DNA of 64,000 nucleotides, from the NCBI GenBank assembly GCA_035995025.1, contig DASYKY010000080.1:140432-204431 (forward strand), given 5' to 3'. Shown here piece by piece: positions 8,598-16,185 of the stretch (its first letter is position 1; every line of letters starts with the position of its first letter). The position numbers and the translations under genes are program-made. This stretch comes from Actinophytocola sp035995025. GTDB lineage: Bacteria > Actinomycetota > Actinomycetes > Mycobacteriales > Pseudonocardiaceae. The notes under the pieces were generated by a model that ran no database searches, was not told the origin of the DNA, and saw only the letters and a program-made list of their open reading frames with translations.

Positions 8598-9689
8598 GTG
8601 TCGTCGAGTGCCGCCGCAGTCGCGCAGGCGTTCGCGCCCGCCCGGCTGACGATGGCACGGGAGCTGGCCGGACTGCGCAAGCGGGAGCTGGCGGTGCTGA
8701 TCGAGCGGACGGCCGCGGCGGTGTCGCAGTACGAGCTGGGCCAGTCCCGCCCGAGCGCCGCGACCCTCGCCCGGAGCGCGGCGGCGCTGGACATGCCGGT
8801 CGGGTTCTTCGGGGTGGGCCGCCCGCAGCTACGGCTGGACACCACGCAGGCCCACTTCCGCTCGCTGCGCGCGACGACGGCCGTGCGGCGGCAGCAGGCT
8901 CTCGCGCACGTGGAGCTGCTGTGGGAGATCACCGAGGCGCTCGACGAGGTGATCGAGCTGCCGCCGGTCGACCTGGGGCTGCCGCTGGGCATCCCGCACG
9001 GCGAGGTGGCGCGGACCGCGCGGACGGTGCGCAAGGCGTGGGACTTGGGTGCCGGCCCGGTGGTGCACCTGGTGCGGAACCTGGAGGCGCGGGGCGTGGT
9101 CGTCACCCGCATCCCGTCGGTGGACAGCACGACGATCGACGCGTTCTCCTCCGCACTGCACGGCCGGCCCACGATCGCGTTGTCGGACAAGGGAAACCCG
9201 ATGCGCCGCCGGTTCTCGGTCGCGCACGAGCTGGGCCACCTGCTGCTGCACCCGGACCCCGCCCCGGGCTCCCCGGCCCACGAACGCCAGGCGAACGCGT
9301 TCGCGGCGGAGTTCCTGATGCCGGCCGTGGAGGTCCGCCCGCTGCTGCCGACCCCCGTGGACGTGCCGGCCCTGAAGGAGATCGCGGACGGCTACGGCGT
9401 GTCGGTCGCGGCCCTGGTGTACCGCGGCAAGGACCTCGGCGTGTACGCGGACTCGACCGTCCGCCGCACGATGGCGACCCTGGCCTCGCTGGGCTGGCGC
9501 ACCGACGAGCCCGCGGGCTCGGACTACCCGGGCGAGCAGCCGGCCCTGCTCCGCCGCGCCGTGGACCTGGCCGCCGACCACGGCCTGCCGCTACCGCGCC
9601 TCGCAGCTCGCCTCCACATCGGACTCCCCCGCCTCCGCGAGCTGGTGGGCATTCCCGACCAGCGCCCCCGCCTCCGCCTAGTCCACTGA
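8598..9689 (+). CDS. XRE-family HTH plus ImmA/IrrE metallopeptidase
   Basis: About 363 residues. An N-terminal Cro/CI-type HTH (MARELAGLRKRELAVLIERT, then VSQYELGQSRPS) is fused to a DUF955/ImmA-IrrE domain with HELGH at residues 210-214 and the later FAAEFLMP. Such fusions act as repressors that are cleaved or cleave a partner repressor on stress or mobile-element induction. GTG is chosen because AGGGGG precedes it by 5 bases; an ATG 33 bases upstream is the alternative. A composite repeat follows the gene. Confidence 0.88.
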   Translation: MSSSAAAVAQAFAPARLTMARELAGLRKRELAVLIERTAAAVSQYELGQSRPSAATLARSAAALDMPVGFFGVGRPQLRLDTTQAHFRSLRATTAVRRQQALAHVELLWEITEALDEVIELPPVDLGLPLGIPHGEVARTARTVRKAWDLGAGPVVHLVRNLEARGVVVTRIPSVDSTTIDAFSSALHGRPTIALSDKGNPMRRRFSVAHELGHLLLHPDPAPGSPAHERQANAFAAEFLMPAVEVRPLLPTPVDVPALKEIADGYGVSVAALVYRGKDLGVYADSTVRRTMATLASLGWRTDEPAGSDYPGEQPALLRRAVDLAADHGLPLPRLAARLHIGLPRLRELVGIPDQRPRLRLVH

Positions 9690-9717
9690 GGACATTCGCG
9701 CACCTGACCCCACGTGG

Positions 9718-9830
9718 TTGTCCACAACCACAACGGTTGTCCACAAGTCGATCTTCGCCACCCAATTCGCCGGCGACCACCGGTAGACTGGCGTTGAGGG
9801 GTGCCCCCGGAGAGGGTGGGGGCCGCGGAT
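9718..9830 (+). repeat. composite repeat copy A (two DnaA-like boxes plus 51-bp block)
   Basis: Two head-to-tail TTGTCCACA boxes (9718-9726, 9737-9745), a 34-bp linker, then a 51-bp block (9780-9830). The block matches, with 3 mismatches, the reverse complement of a block at 44712-44762. The other copy has the same box spacing and the same linker length. TTGTCCACA is the Streptomyces DnaA-box consensus. The block starts with TAGACT (a -10-like hexamer) and holds a CCCCC/GGGGG hairpin plus a 12-codon frame ending at TAA. It lies in a convergent intergenic space. Confidence 0.8.
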
Positions 9831-9835
9831 AACTT

Positions 9836-9860
9836 GGCTGCGCCGCTTCAAGCCGCAGCC
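9836..9860 (-). terminator. hairpin after KfrA-like gene
   Basis: GGCTGCG and CGCAGCC arms with an 11-base loop, beginning 14 bases past the stop of the coiled-coil gene. Confidence 0.45.
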
Positions 9861-9873
9861 GTTGCCGTTCGGC

Positions 9874-11001
9874 CTAGTTCGTCGGGTCCGGTGGTGGTTC
9901 GGGCCTGTCGAGGAGGACCGTGACCAGGCGGGCGCGCAGGTCTGGCATCTCGTCGGCCAGCAAGGTGTCGCGCAGCGCGGTTAGCTGACGTTCCTGGACG
10001 TCCGCTCGGCGCAGTGCCGCGGTCAGGTCGGCGGCGGTCGTGGTCAGGTGGTCGGTGGTGCGCGCCTGGGCGGCGCGTAGCTCCTCGCGGAGATGGACCT
10101 CCGACGCCCGGGCCGCGTCGCGTTCGGCGGTCGTGTTGGCCAGGGACTGGGTCGCCGACTCCGCCTGGCGCACGGCGGCCTCGGCGCGGTCGTGCTCCGT
10201 GGCCGCGGTGCCCTCCGCGCGTGCCTTCGCCAGGTCGGAGCGGGTGGCCGCCTCCCTCGCGGCCCGGGCCTCCGCGCGCGCCTTGTCCCGGTCGAGCCGG
10301 TGGCGTTCGGCCTCGGTGGTGGCGGCCTCGGCGGCGTCTCGGGCCTCGAGGACCCGCAGGTCGGCGGCGTCCCTGATGCGTTCGGCCGCCGCGGCGGCCG
10401 CCTCGCGTGCCTCCTGGACCTCGGCCTCGGCGGACTCTCGTACCTGCTCGATCCCGGCCTGCGCCTCCGTCCTGGCGAGCTGGACGTCGGCCTCCGCGGC
10501 GGCCTTGGCCAGGTGGATCTCGCCGGCCGCGGTCGACTGCGCCTCCCGGATCGCGGTGTCCGCGGCCGACCGCGCCGCCCCGGCCGCCTCCTGTGCCTCG
10601 CGGACCTGCGACTCGGCGGCCTCGCGGAGCCCGCGCTCGGTCGCGGCCGCGGACTCTGCCCGCTCAGCACGCGCCGCCGCGGCCGTGACCTCCGCGGCGA
10701 GCGCCGCTCGCAACGTCTCCGCCGCGGCGAGCGTCTCGCCGAGCGGGCCGGCCAGCCGCTCCGCGACCGACGTGAACGCCTCGGTGGCGCCGGTCAGCGC
10801 GGCACCACCCGCCTCGCCCAGCGCCTCGGCGAGTGCCTCCTCGGCGGCGGCGAGCTGCTTGCACGTCTTGCCGCCCGGCCAGGAGCGGTCCGGGCAGTAG
10901 GCGAACGGCCGCCCACCCCTCGGCCCGGGCGCGGGCAACGGCGCCCGGCATTTACTGAACCCACAGAGGCCCGATATGTCCACTTCGGCCGCTTCGCTCA
11001 T
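9874..11001 (-). CDS. KfrA-like long coiled-coil protein with N-terminal Cys cluster
   Basis: 375 residues. The first 50 hold four cysteines (CGFSKC, then YCPDRSWPGGKTC), a likely zinc site. Residues 50-350 are an almost unbroken alanine/glutamate/arginine coiled coil (AEAEVQEAREAAAAAAERI style heptads). This resembles plasmid KfrA-type proteins, DNA-binding heads on a long coil involved in partition, but the head here is a Cys cluster rather than the usual KfrA HTH. It is divergent from a tyrosine recombinase across an AT-rich 108-bp spacer with dyads. Confidence 0.75.
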   Translation of the reverse strand: MSEAAEVDISGLCGFSKCRAPLPAPGPRGGRPFAYCPDRSWPGGKTCKQLAAAEEALAEALGEAGGAALTGATEAFTSVAERLAGPLGETLAAAETLRAALAAEVTAAAARAERAESAAATERGLREAAESQVREAQEAAGAARSAADTAIREAQSTAAGEIHLAKAAAEADVQLARTEAQAGIEQVRESAEAEVQEAREAAAAAAERIRDAADLRVLEARDAAEAATTEAERHRLDRDKARAEARAAREAATRSDLAKARAEGTAATEHDRAEAAVRQAESATQSLANTTAERDAARASEVHLREELRAAQARTTDHLTTTAADLTAALRRADVQERQLTALRDTLLADEMPDLRARLVTVLLDRPEPPPDPTN

Positions 11002-11021
11002 GATTCACATCGTAGTAGATG

Positions 11022-11098
11022 GTTACATAACTCGTAACTTGCATTAGGGTTTTGATATCTATAACAGAGGTCAGCTACAGAAGTGAGCTTTTGTAGCT
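11022..11098. promoter_or_regulatory. AT-rich divergent spacer with two inverted repeats
   Basis: GTTAC/GTAAC arms at 11022-11038 and AGCTACA/TGTAGCT arms at 11073-11098 (12-base spacer). The spacer is far richer in A and T than the rest of the window. The dyads lie between the two divergent genes and are candidate binding sites for the coiled-coil protein or the recombinase. Confidence 0.5.
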
Positions 11099-11103
11099 AA
11101 GCT
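11098..11103 (+). promoter_or_regulatory. candidate -10 box (TAAGCT) for leaderless recombinase mRNA
   Basis: TAAGCT lies 6 bases before the GTG start of the recombinase, with no ribosome site between, so transcription should begin at the start codon. The box overlaps the last base of the AGCTACA dyad, so a protein bound there would block the promoter. Confidence 0.4.
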
Positions 11104-11109
11104 GATCCG

Positions 11110-12318
11110 GTGACCGAGATCGCGACACGGACCCCCGACAGCGCCCCCTGGCCGGCCGTCACGAACCCGGCGGAGCTGCTGGCGGCGATCGCGGACTGGC
11201 TGGGCGGCTACGGCAACCCGGCAACCCGGCACACTTACGCGGAAGGGCTCGGCCTGCCCACGAGCCCAGCCGACCTCCACGAGTGGCTGAGCGCCCCCGA
11301 GCAGAACTGGCGAACGGCGGTCACCCGCTACGCCGCCGCCCTCGGCACGGCCGGACGAGCGGCGAGCGCAGCGACCGCCGGCAACGGGCCGCCCCCAGCC
11401 GCGCGAGGACGGTTCCGGCACCTGCACTGGTTCCGCTGGTGCGCGTCCCGCGGCGCCGACCCCCGCGCCGCCACCTCGCAACACGTCAAGGCCTGGCTGC
11501 GCGCGCTCGACGAGGCGGGCGCCGCTGTCGCCACCCGCGACCGCATGCTCGCCACCGTGAAGGCGCTCTACACGCACCTCGCCGACGTCGGGATCGCCGC
11601 CGGCAACCCCGCCGCGCTCGACCGGCGGCGGCTCGGGCTCGTGAAGCCCGCCGGCAGCACCAGCACGACCATCGTCCTCACCACCGCCCAGGTTCGGGCC
11701 CTCTACGACGCCGCCGCGCGACCGCGGCAGGGCGCCGGCCCGCGGGACACCGCCCGCGCGACGGCCGTCGTCGCGCTGTTCACGCTCGGGCTGCGGGTCA
11801 GCGAGCTGTGCGACCTCGACCGCGCAGACCTGCACGTCACCCGGGGGCGGCGGGCCCTGCGCGTGCACGGCAAGGGCGGCAAGACCCGCATCGTCTACCT
11901 GCACGCCGCCGCCGAGCGGGCGCTCGCCGCGTTCCTCACCGACACCACGACCCTGCCCGCGCGCCGCGACGGCACGGGTGCGAGCACGCCGCTGCTCGTC
12001 ACCCGGACCGGCGGGCGGTTCACCCGGCAGGCCGTGTGGCAGCTCCTCCGCCGCCTCGCCGCGGCCACCGGCGACCCCGGCATCGCGGGCGTGCTGCACC
12101 CGCACGCCCTTCGCCACTTCTACGTCACCACCGCCGTCGAGGCCGGCGCGCAGCTCGTGCACGTCCAGGCCGACGTCGGGCACACCAGCGCCGACACCAC
12201 CGAGCAGGTCTACAACAGCGCGGCCCGCGACCCCGCGCGCAGCGCCGTCGACCTCGTGGCCGGCGCGCTGGAGCTCGACGAGCGCTCCGACCGTATCGCG
12301 CCGCCCGTCGTTACCTGA
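11110..12318 (+). CDS. tyrosine recombinase/integrase
   Basis: 402 residues. A SAM-like core-binding domain (RTAVTRYAAALGTAGR, then WFRWCASRGADPRAATSQHV) precedes a complete catalytic domain: Arg229 in GLRVSEL, lysines 255/258 in GKGGKTR, His332 and Arg335 in HALRH, His358 in VGHTS and Tyr368 in VYNSA. It should be active in site-specific recombination. No phage or conjugation genes surround it, and no att repeat was found. The divergent coiled-coil gene is its likely partner. Confidence 0.92.
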   Translation: MTEIATRTPDSAPWPAVTNPAELLAAIADWLGGYGNPATRHTYAEGLGLPTSPADLHEWLSAPEQNWRTAVTRYAAALGTAGRAASAATAGNGPPPAARGRFRHLHWFRWCASRGADPRAATSQHVKAWLRALDEAGAAVATRDRMLATVKALYTHLADVGIAAGNPAALDRRRLGLVKPAGSTSTTIVLTTAQVRALYDAAARPRQGAGPRDTARATAVVALFTLGLRVSELCDLDRADLHVTRGRRALRVHGKGGKTRIVYLHAAAERALAAFLTDTTTLPARRDGTGASTPLLVTRTGGRFTRQAVWQLLRRLAAATGDPGIAGVLHPHALRHFYVTTAVEAGAQLVHVQADVGHTSADTTEQVYNSAARDPARSAVDLVAGALELDERSDRIAPPVVT

Positions 12319-12335
12319 TCAACCGTGATCATGGT

Positions 12336-12341
12336 TAGGCT
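12336..12341 (+). promoter_or_regulatory. candidate -10 box (TAGGCT) for leaderless sigD mRNA
   Basis: TAGGCT lies 6 bases before the GTG of sigD, within the 29-bp gap after the recombinase gene. No ribosome site precedes the GTG. Confidence 0.4.
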
Positions 12342-12347
12342 GAGGAC

Positions 12348-12923
12348 GTGGTGACGCGCGACAACGAGCTCGCGCGGCGCGCCAAGCGGGGGGACCCCGA
12401 GGCGGCCGCCGAGCTGCTGGGGACAATCCGGCCCGGCGTCCTGCGCTACTGCTGGGCGCATCTCGGCTCGCTGGGTCGTGGCGACCAGACGCCCGACGAC
12501 GTCGCGCAGGACATCTGCCTCGCCGTGTTCGAGGCGCTCCCCCGCTACGAGGAGCGCGGGCTGCCGTTCACCGCTTTCGTCTACCGCATCGCCGCGTTCA
12601 AGGTCGCCGACGCGCACCGTGCGGCGGCCGCGTCCTCGACGCGGCCCATCGAGACCGTGCCGGAACCGGCCGACGACCGCTGGGACCCCGAGGACCGCGC
12701 GGTCACCGCCGACCTGTCCCGCCGGCTCCTGCCGCTGCTCAACGACCTCACCGACGCGCAGCGCGAGATCATCGTGCTGCGCGTGGCCGCGGGGCTGTCA
12801 GCCGAGGAGGTCGGCGCCGTGCTCGGCAAGAGCGCCGCGGCGGTCCGGATGGCGCAGTCGCGGGCGATGGCCCGGCTGCGCAGCTGGGCCCGCGAGCACG
12901 CGCCGGGCGAGGTGGTCGCATGA
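12348..12923 (+). CDS. sigD: ECF RNA polymerase sigma factor SigD-like
   Basis: 191 residues. Region 2 is LARRAKRGDPEAAAELLGTI then PDDVAQDICLAVFEALPRY and PFTAFVYRIAAFKVADAHR. Region 4 is LTDAQREIIVLRVAAGLSAEEVGAVLG then AAAVRMAQSRAMARLR. This is the SigD/ShbA style of actinobacterial ECF factor. The pairing with an RsdA-type membrane protein through an ATGA overlap supports the name. GTG is taken as the start because a TAGGCT box is placed for leaderless expression. Confidence 0.88.
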   Translation: MVTRDNELARRAKRGDPEAAAELLGTIRPGVLRYCWAHLGSLGRGDQTPDDVAQDICLAVFEALPRYEERGLPFTAFVYRIAAFKVADAHRAAAASSTRPIETVPEPADDRWDPEDRAVTADLSRRLLPLLNDLTDAQREIIVLRVAAGLSAEEVGAVLGKSAAAVRMAQSRAMARLRSWAREHAPGEVVA

Positions 12924-13696
12924 CCGACCCGGACCTGCGCACGCTGCGCCGCGACGACCGCCTGCTCGACCGGATCGGCCGGGGCGAGCAGGTGGACGAC
13001 GGCGACGTGGAGGCCATGCTGAGCACGTGGCGGCGCACGCTCCCGGTCGCCGGCCCGCCCGACCCGCGGCTGGTGGCCGCCGTGACCGCACCGCGCGTCC
13101 GGCCCAAGCTCCGGGTCGCACGCACGTCGCTCGGCGTCGCCGTGTCGGTCGCGCTGCTCGCCGGCGGGTTGATGGTCGGCGCCGCGTACGTGAACCCGGA
13201 CAGTCCACTGTGGCCGGTCACCGGGTTCGTGTACGGCGACGTCACGAACTCGCGCACGGCCCTGGATGACGCCAAAGCCGCCGTGGCCGACGCCAGGACC
13301 GCCATCGGGCGCGGCCGCTACGCCGACGCTGGGCGCCTGCTCGCCACCGCCGACGAGCTGGCCGCCAAGGTCGACGACCGCGGCGCGGCGAAGCGGCTGC
13401 GTGACGACATCGCGGCCGTCCGCGCGCAGCTGCCGCCCGGCCCGCCCACCACCTCCGGCTCGACCACCGTCCGGCCCACCCACGTCGAAGCCCCGCCGGG
13501 CGACGCGGCGCCCCGCGACACGCCGCCCGGCCAACCGTCGCCGGACGGGCACGGCGGTGGCCACGAGCGGGACGGCGGCCACGAGGAGCACGGCCCGGGT
13601 GCCTGGCACGGCGGCCACGACGAGGAGGGCGGCCACGAGCGGCCGCACATCAAGGGCAAGGCGAACAAGCCCCGCCCGCACAACCTCGCCGGGTAG
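12920..13696 (+). CDS. rsdA: anti-sigma-D factor RsdA-like, His-rich tail
   Basis: 258 residues. A short cytoplasmic SigD-binding segment (DRLLDRIGRGEQVDDGDVEA) is followed by one membrane helix near residues 68-90 (LGVAVSVALLAGGLMVGAAY). Next comes an external helical domain (TALDDAKAAVADARTAIGRG) of the DUF5667 kind. The last 60 residues are a Pro-rich linker and a Gly/His/Glu tail with repeated GGHE units (about ten histidines), likely a metal-binding sensor. Most RsdA proteins I know of lack such a tail. Confidence 0.82.
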   Translation: MTDPDLRTLRRDDRLLDRIGRGEQVDDGDVEAMLSTWRRTLPVAGPPDPRLVAAVTAPRVRPKLRVARTSLGVAVSVALLAGGLMVGAAYVNPDSPLWPVTGFVYGDVTNSRTALDDAKAAVADARTAIGRGRYADAGRLLATADELAAKVDDRGAAKRLRDDIAAVRAQLPPGPPTTSGSTTVRPTHVEAPPGDAAPRDTPPGQPSPDGHGGGHERDGGHEEHGPGAWHGGHDEEGGHERPHIKGKANKPRPHNLAG

Positions 13697-13893
13697 GCCG
13701 AACGGACCATCGCCGTTGGACCGGTCGTCGGCATTCGCGGCGAGTTGCGATCGACCCCGTTGCGCCGCGCCGCCCGGCCCGATTCACGATCGCGATTCCC
13801 CGAGACCGATGCCGGCGACGTCCCCCGCCCCGGCATCGCTCGTCGAGCCCGTCGACGCCCCCCAGCCCCGGGATGGCCAGGGCTCGAGGAGAA

Positions 13894-13934
13894 CGTGGTG
13901 TCCTTCCCGGTCCGCTCCCGGGAAGGGCACCACG
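13894..13934. terminator. long GC hairpin in the rsdA/reductase spacer
   Basis: Two 17-base arms (CGTGGTG... pairing with ...CACCACG, one G-T wobble) around a 7-base loop. This is the only marked structure in the 324-bp spacer after rsdA. It may end sigD-rsdA transcription or shield the following operon. The rest of the spacer shows no convincing coding or promoter signal; GGAAGGAA ahead of the next ATG is its ribosome site. Confidence 0.55.
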
Positions 13935-14020
13935 ACAATTCCTTCCTCCCGCGATGTCGATCCGCGTGCGGCCCGTTCGTGTAGGGGGCGAGACAACCCC
14001 CGCACGGAAGGAATGCGCAC

Positions 14021-14608
14021 ATGCCCAGGATCGTGGTCGTCAGCAGCCTGACGCTCGACGGCGTCATGCAGGCCCCCGGCCGGCCCGACGAGGACACCCG
14101 GGACGGCTTCACCCACGGCGGCTGGGCCGGGAAGTACCCCGACGAGGTCATGGCGAAGGCCATGGGCGAGCGGATGTCCCGCGCCGGCGTGCTGCTGTTC
14201 GGCAGGCGCACCTACGAGGACCTGTACTCGTACTGGCCGAACCAGCCCGCGAACCCGTACACCGACAGGCTGAACAAGGCCGAGAAGTACGTCGTGTCCC
14301 GCACGCTCACCGAGCCACTCCCGTGGCAGAACTCCACGCTCGTCACCGGCGACGTGCCCGGGGCGGTCGCCGAGCTCACAGCGGGAACCGACGTCTGCGT
14401 GCTCGGCAGCGGCGAGCTGTGCCGCACGCTGATGGCCCACGACCTGGTCGACGAGTACCTGCTGCTCATCCATCCGCTGGTGCTCGGCACGGGCAGGCGG
14501 CTGTTCCCCGACGGTGCTCCGGTGGCGGATCTCGAACTCGCCGATAGCGTGACCACCACGACCGGCGTGGTGATCGCCCACTACCGGGTGCAGGGAGGGG
14601 CACGATGA
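14021..14608 (+). CDS. dihydrofolate reductase-like (RibD C-terminal) protein
   Basis: 195 residues of the RibD_C/DHFR fold: MPRIVVVSSLTLDGVMQAPG at the start, LLFGRRTYEDLYSYWP in the middle, VLGSGELCRTLMAHDLVDEY and HPLVLGTGRRLF near the end. These proteins are usually NADPH-dependent reductases of unknown substrate rather than true folate enzymes. It is the first gene of a three-gene run with a YCII protein and an ECF42 sigma factor (ATGA overlap), so it is likely a member of that module. Confidence 0.88.
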   Translation: MPRIVVVSSLTLDGVMQAPGRPDEDTRDGFTHGGWAGKYPDEVMAKAMGERMSRAGVLLFGRRTYEDLYSYWPNQPANPYTDRLNKAEKYVVSRTLTEPLPWQNSTLVTGDVPGAVAELTAGTDVCVLGSGELCRTLMAHDLVDEYLLLIHPLVLGTGRRLFPDGAPVADLELADSVTTTTGVVIAHYRVQGGAR

Positions 14609-14958
14609 AGCAGTACCTGCTCAGCATCTATCAGCCCGCCGGCGACCCGCCGCCGCCCGAGGTCCTCGACCCGATCATGCGCAACGTCGCGGCGCTCAAC
14701 GAGGAGATGCAGGCCGCGGGCGTGTGGGTGTTCAGCGGCCCGCTGCACCCGCCGAGCACCGCGACCGTGCTGCAGGCCAAGAGCGATGACGTGCTCGTCA
14801 CCGACGGCCCGTTCGTGGAGGGCAAGGAACACCTCGGCGGCTTCAACGTGATCAAGACAGCCGACCTCGACGAGGCGCTGCACTGGGGGCGCAAGCTCGC
14901 AAAGGTCCTGGCGCCGCTGTGGATCGAGGTGCGCCCGTTGACCGGCGAGGTCGACTGA
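14605..14958 (+). CDS. YCII/DGPF-family protein
   Basis: 117 residues. It contains the family signature VTDGPFVEGKEHLGGF (the DGPF box) and the ferredoxin-like ends KQYLLSIYQ and WIEVRPL. YCII proteins are small alpha/beta dimers of unclear catalytic role. In actinomycetes they sit next to ECF42 sigma factors and are their known target class. It overlaps the previous stop by 4 bases and abuts the sigma gene with no gap. Confidence 0.9.
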   Translation: MKQYLLSIYQPAGDPPPPEVLDPIMRNVAALNEEMQAAGVWVFSGPLHPPSTATVLQAKSDDVLVTDGPFVEGKEHLGGFNVIKTADLDEALHWGRKLAKVLAPLWIEVRPLTGEVD

Positions 14959-16185
14959 GTGCCTGACGTCCCCGAGGTCGACGTCGCGCGCGTGTTCCGC
15001 GAGGAGCACGGCCGCGCGGTCGCGAGCCTGGTCCGCTTCTTCGGCGACATCGACGTCGCGGAGGAGGCGGTCCAGGACGCGTTCGCCGCGGCGGTCCAGC
15101 GCTGGCCCGAGACCGGGCTGCCGCCGAGCCCCGCCGGCTGGATCATCACGACCGCGCGGCGGCGGGCCATCGACCGGATCCGCCGCGAGTCGTCCCGCGC
15201 GGACAAGCACGCCCAGGCCGCGTTGCTGGGCACGGCGGACGAACAGGCGGCCGAGCCGGAGGAGGGCGCCGTGCACGACGACCGGCTGCGCCTGATCTTC
15301 ACCTGCTGCCACCCGGCGCTCGGCGCCGCCGCGCAGGTGGCACTGACCCTGCGGCTGCTGGGCGGGCTCACCACCGCGGAGATCGCCCGCGCGTTCCTCG
15401 TCCCCGAGCCGACGATGGCGCAGCGGATCGTCCGCGCGAAGGGCAAGATCCGCGACGCGCGCATCCCCTACCGGGTGCCGTACGAGGCGGACCTGCCGGA
15501 GCGGGTGCGCGCGGTGCTCGCGGTCGTGTACCTGATCTTCAACGAGGGCTACACGGCCAGCTCCGGCAGCGAGCTGGTCCGCGACGACCTGAGCCGGGAG
15601 GCCGTGCGGCTGGGCCGGCTGCTCGCCGAGCTGATGCCCGACGAGCCCGAGGTGATCGGCCTGCTCGCGCTGATGCTGCTCACCGAGTCCCGCCGCCCGG
15701 CCCGCGTCGGCCCCGGCGGCGACCTCGTGCGACTCGCCGACCAGGACCGCGCGCGCTGGGACCGGGCGCTGATCGCCGAGGGCCAGGCGCTGGTGCGCGC
15801 GTGCCTGCGGCGCGGCCGGCCCGGGCCGTACCAGATCCAGGCCGCGATCAACGCCGTACACAGCGACGCGCCCCGCGCGGCGGACACGGACTGGGGACAG
15901 ATCGTCGCGCTGTACGACCAGCTCCTCGTGTGCGCGCCGAGCCCGGTGGTGGCGCTGCACCGGGCGGTCGCGGTGGCCGAGGTGGCCGGTCCGGCGGCCG
16001 GGCTGGCCCTGGTCGACGAGCTGCCGCTCGACGCCTACCACCTGTTCCACGCCGTGCGGGCCGACCTGCTGGCCCGGCTCGGCAGGCCCGGCGAGGCCGC
16101 CGACGCCTACACGGCGGCCATCGACCGCACCGGGAACGAGGCGGAGCAGGCGTTCCTACACCGTGCCCGGGCCGCGCTCCAGTAG
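14959..16185 (+). CDS. ECF42-type sigma factor with C-terminal TPR-like extension
   Basis: 408 residues, about twice a normal ECF factor. Residues 1-175 hold regions 2 and 4 (FGDIDVAEEAVQDAFAAAVQRW, then LTLRLLGGLTTAEIARAFLV and MAQRIVRAKGKIR). The rest is the SnoaL-free helical extension with NEGYTASSG, typical of ECF42, which works in place of an anti-sigma factor. It is co-transcribed with the DGPF gene. Its end overlaps hisS tail-to-tail by 30 bases. Confidence 0.93.
   Translation: MPDVPEVDVARVFREEHGRAVASLVRFFGDIDVAEEAVQDAFAAAVQRWPETGLPPSPAGWIITTARRRAIDRIRRESSRADKHAQAALLGTADEQAAEPEEGAVHDDRLRLIFTCCHPALGAAAQVALTLRLLGGLTTAEIARAFLVPEPTMAQRIVRAKGKIRDARIPYRVPYEADLPERVRAVLAVVYLIFNEGYTASSGSELVRDDLSREAVRLGRLLAELMPDEPEVIGLLALMLLTESRRPARVGPGGDLVRLADQDRARWDRALIAEGQALVRACLRRGRPGPYQIQAAINAVHSDAPRAADTDWGQIVALYDQLLVCAPSPVVALHRAVAVAEVAGPAAGLALVDELPLDAYHLFHAVRADLLARLGRPGEAADAYTAAIDRTGNEAEQAFLHRARAALQ

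Noticed and set aside
9874..13696. Integrated prophage or plasmid around the recombinase
   Set aside because: No structural, replication, transfer or att sequences were found; base use of the flanking genes is native.
13697..14051. Plus-strand frame through the rsdA/reductase spacer
   Set aside because: It is a run-on of the His-rich gene in another frame, with no start signal or domain, and contains the terminator hairpin.
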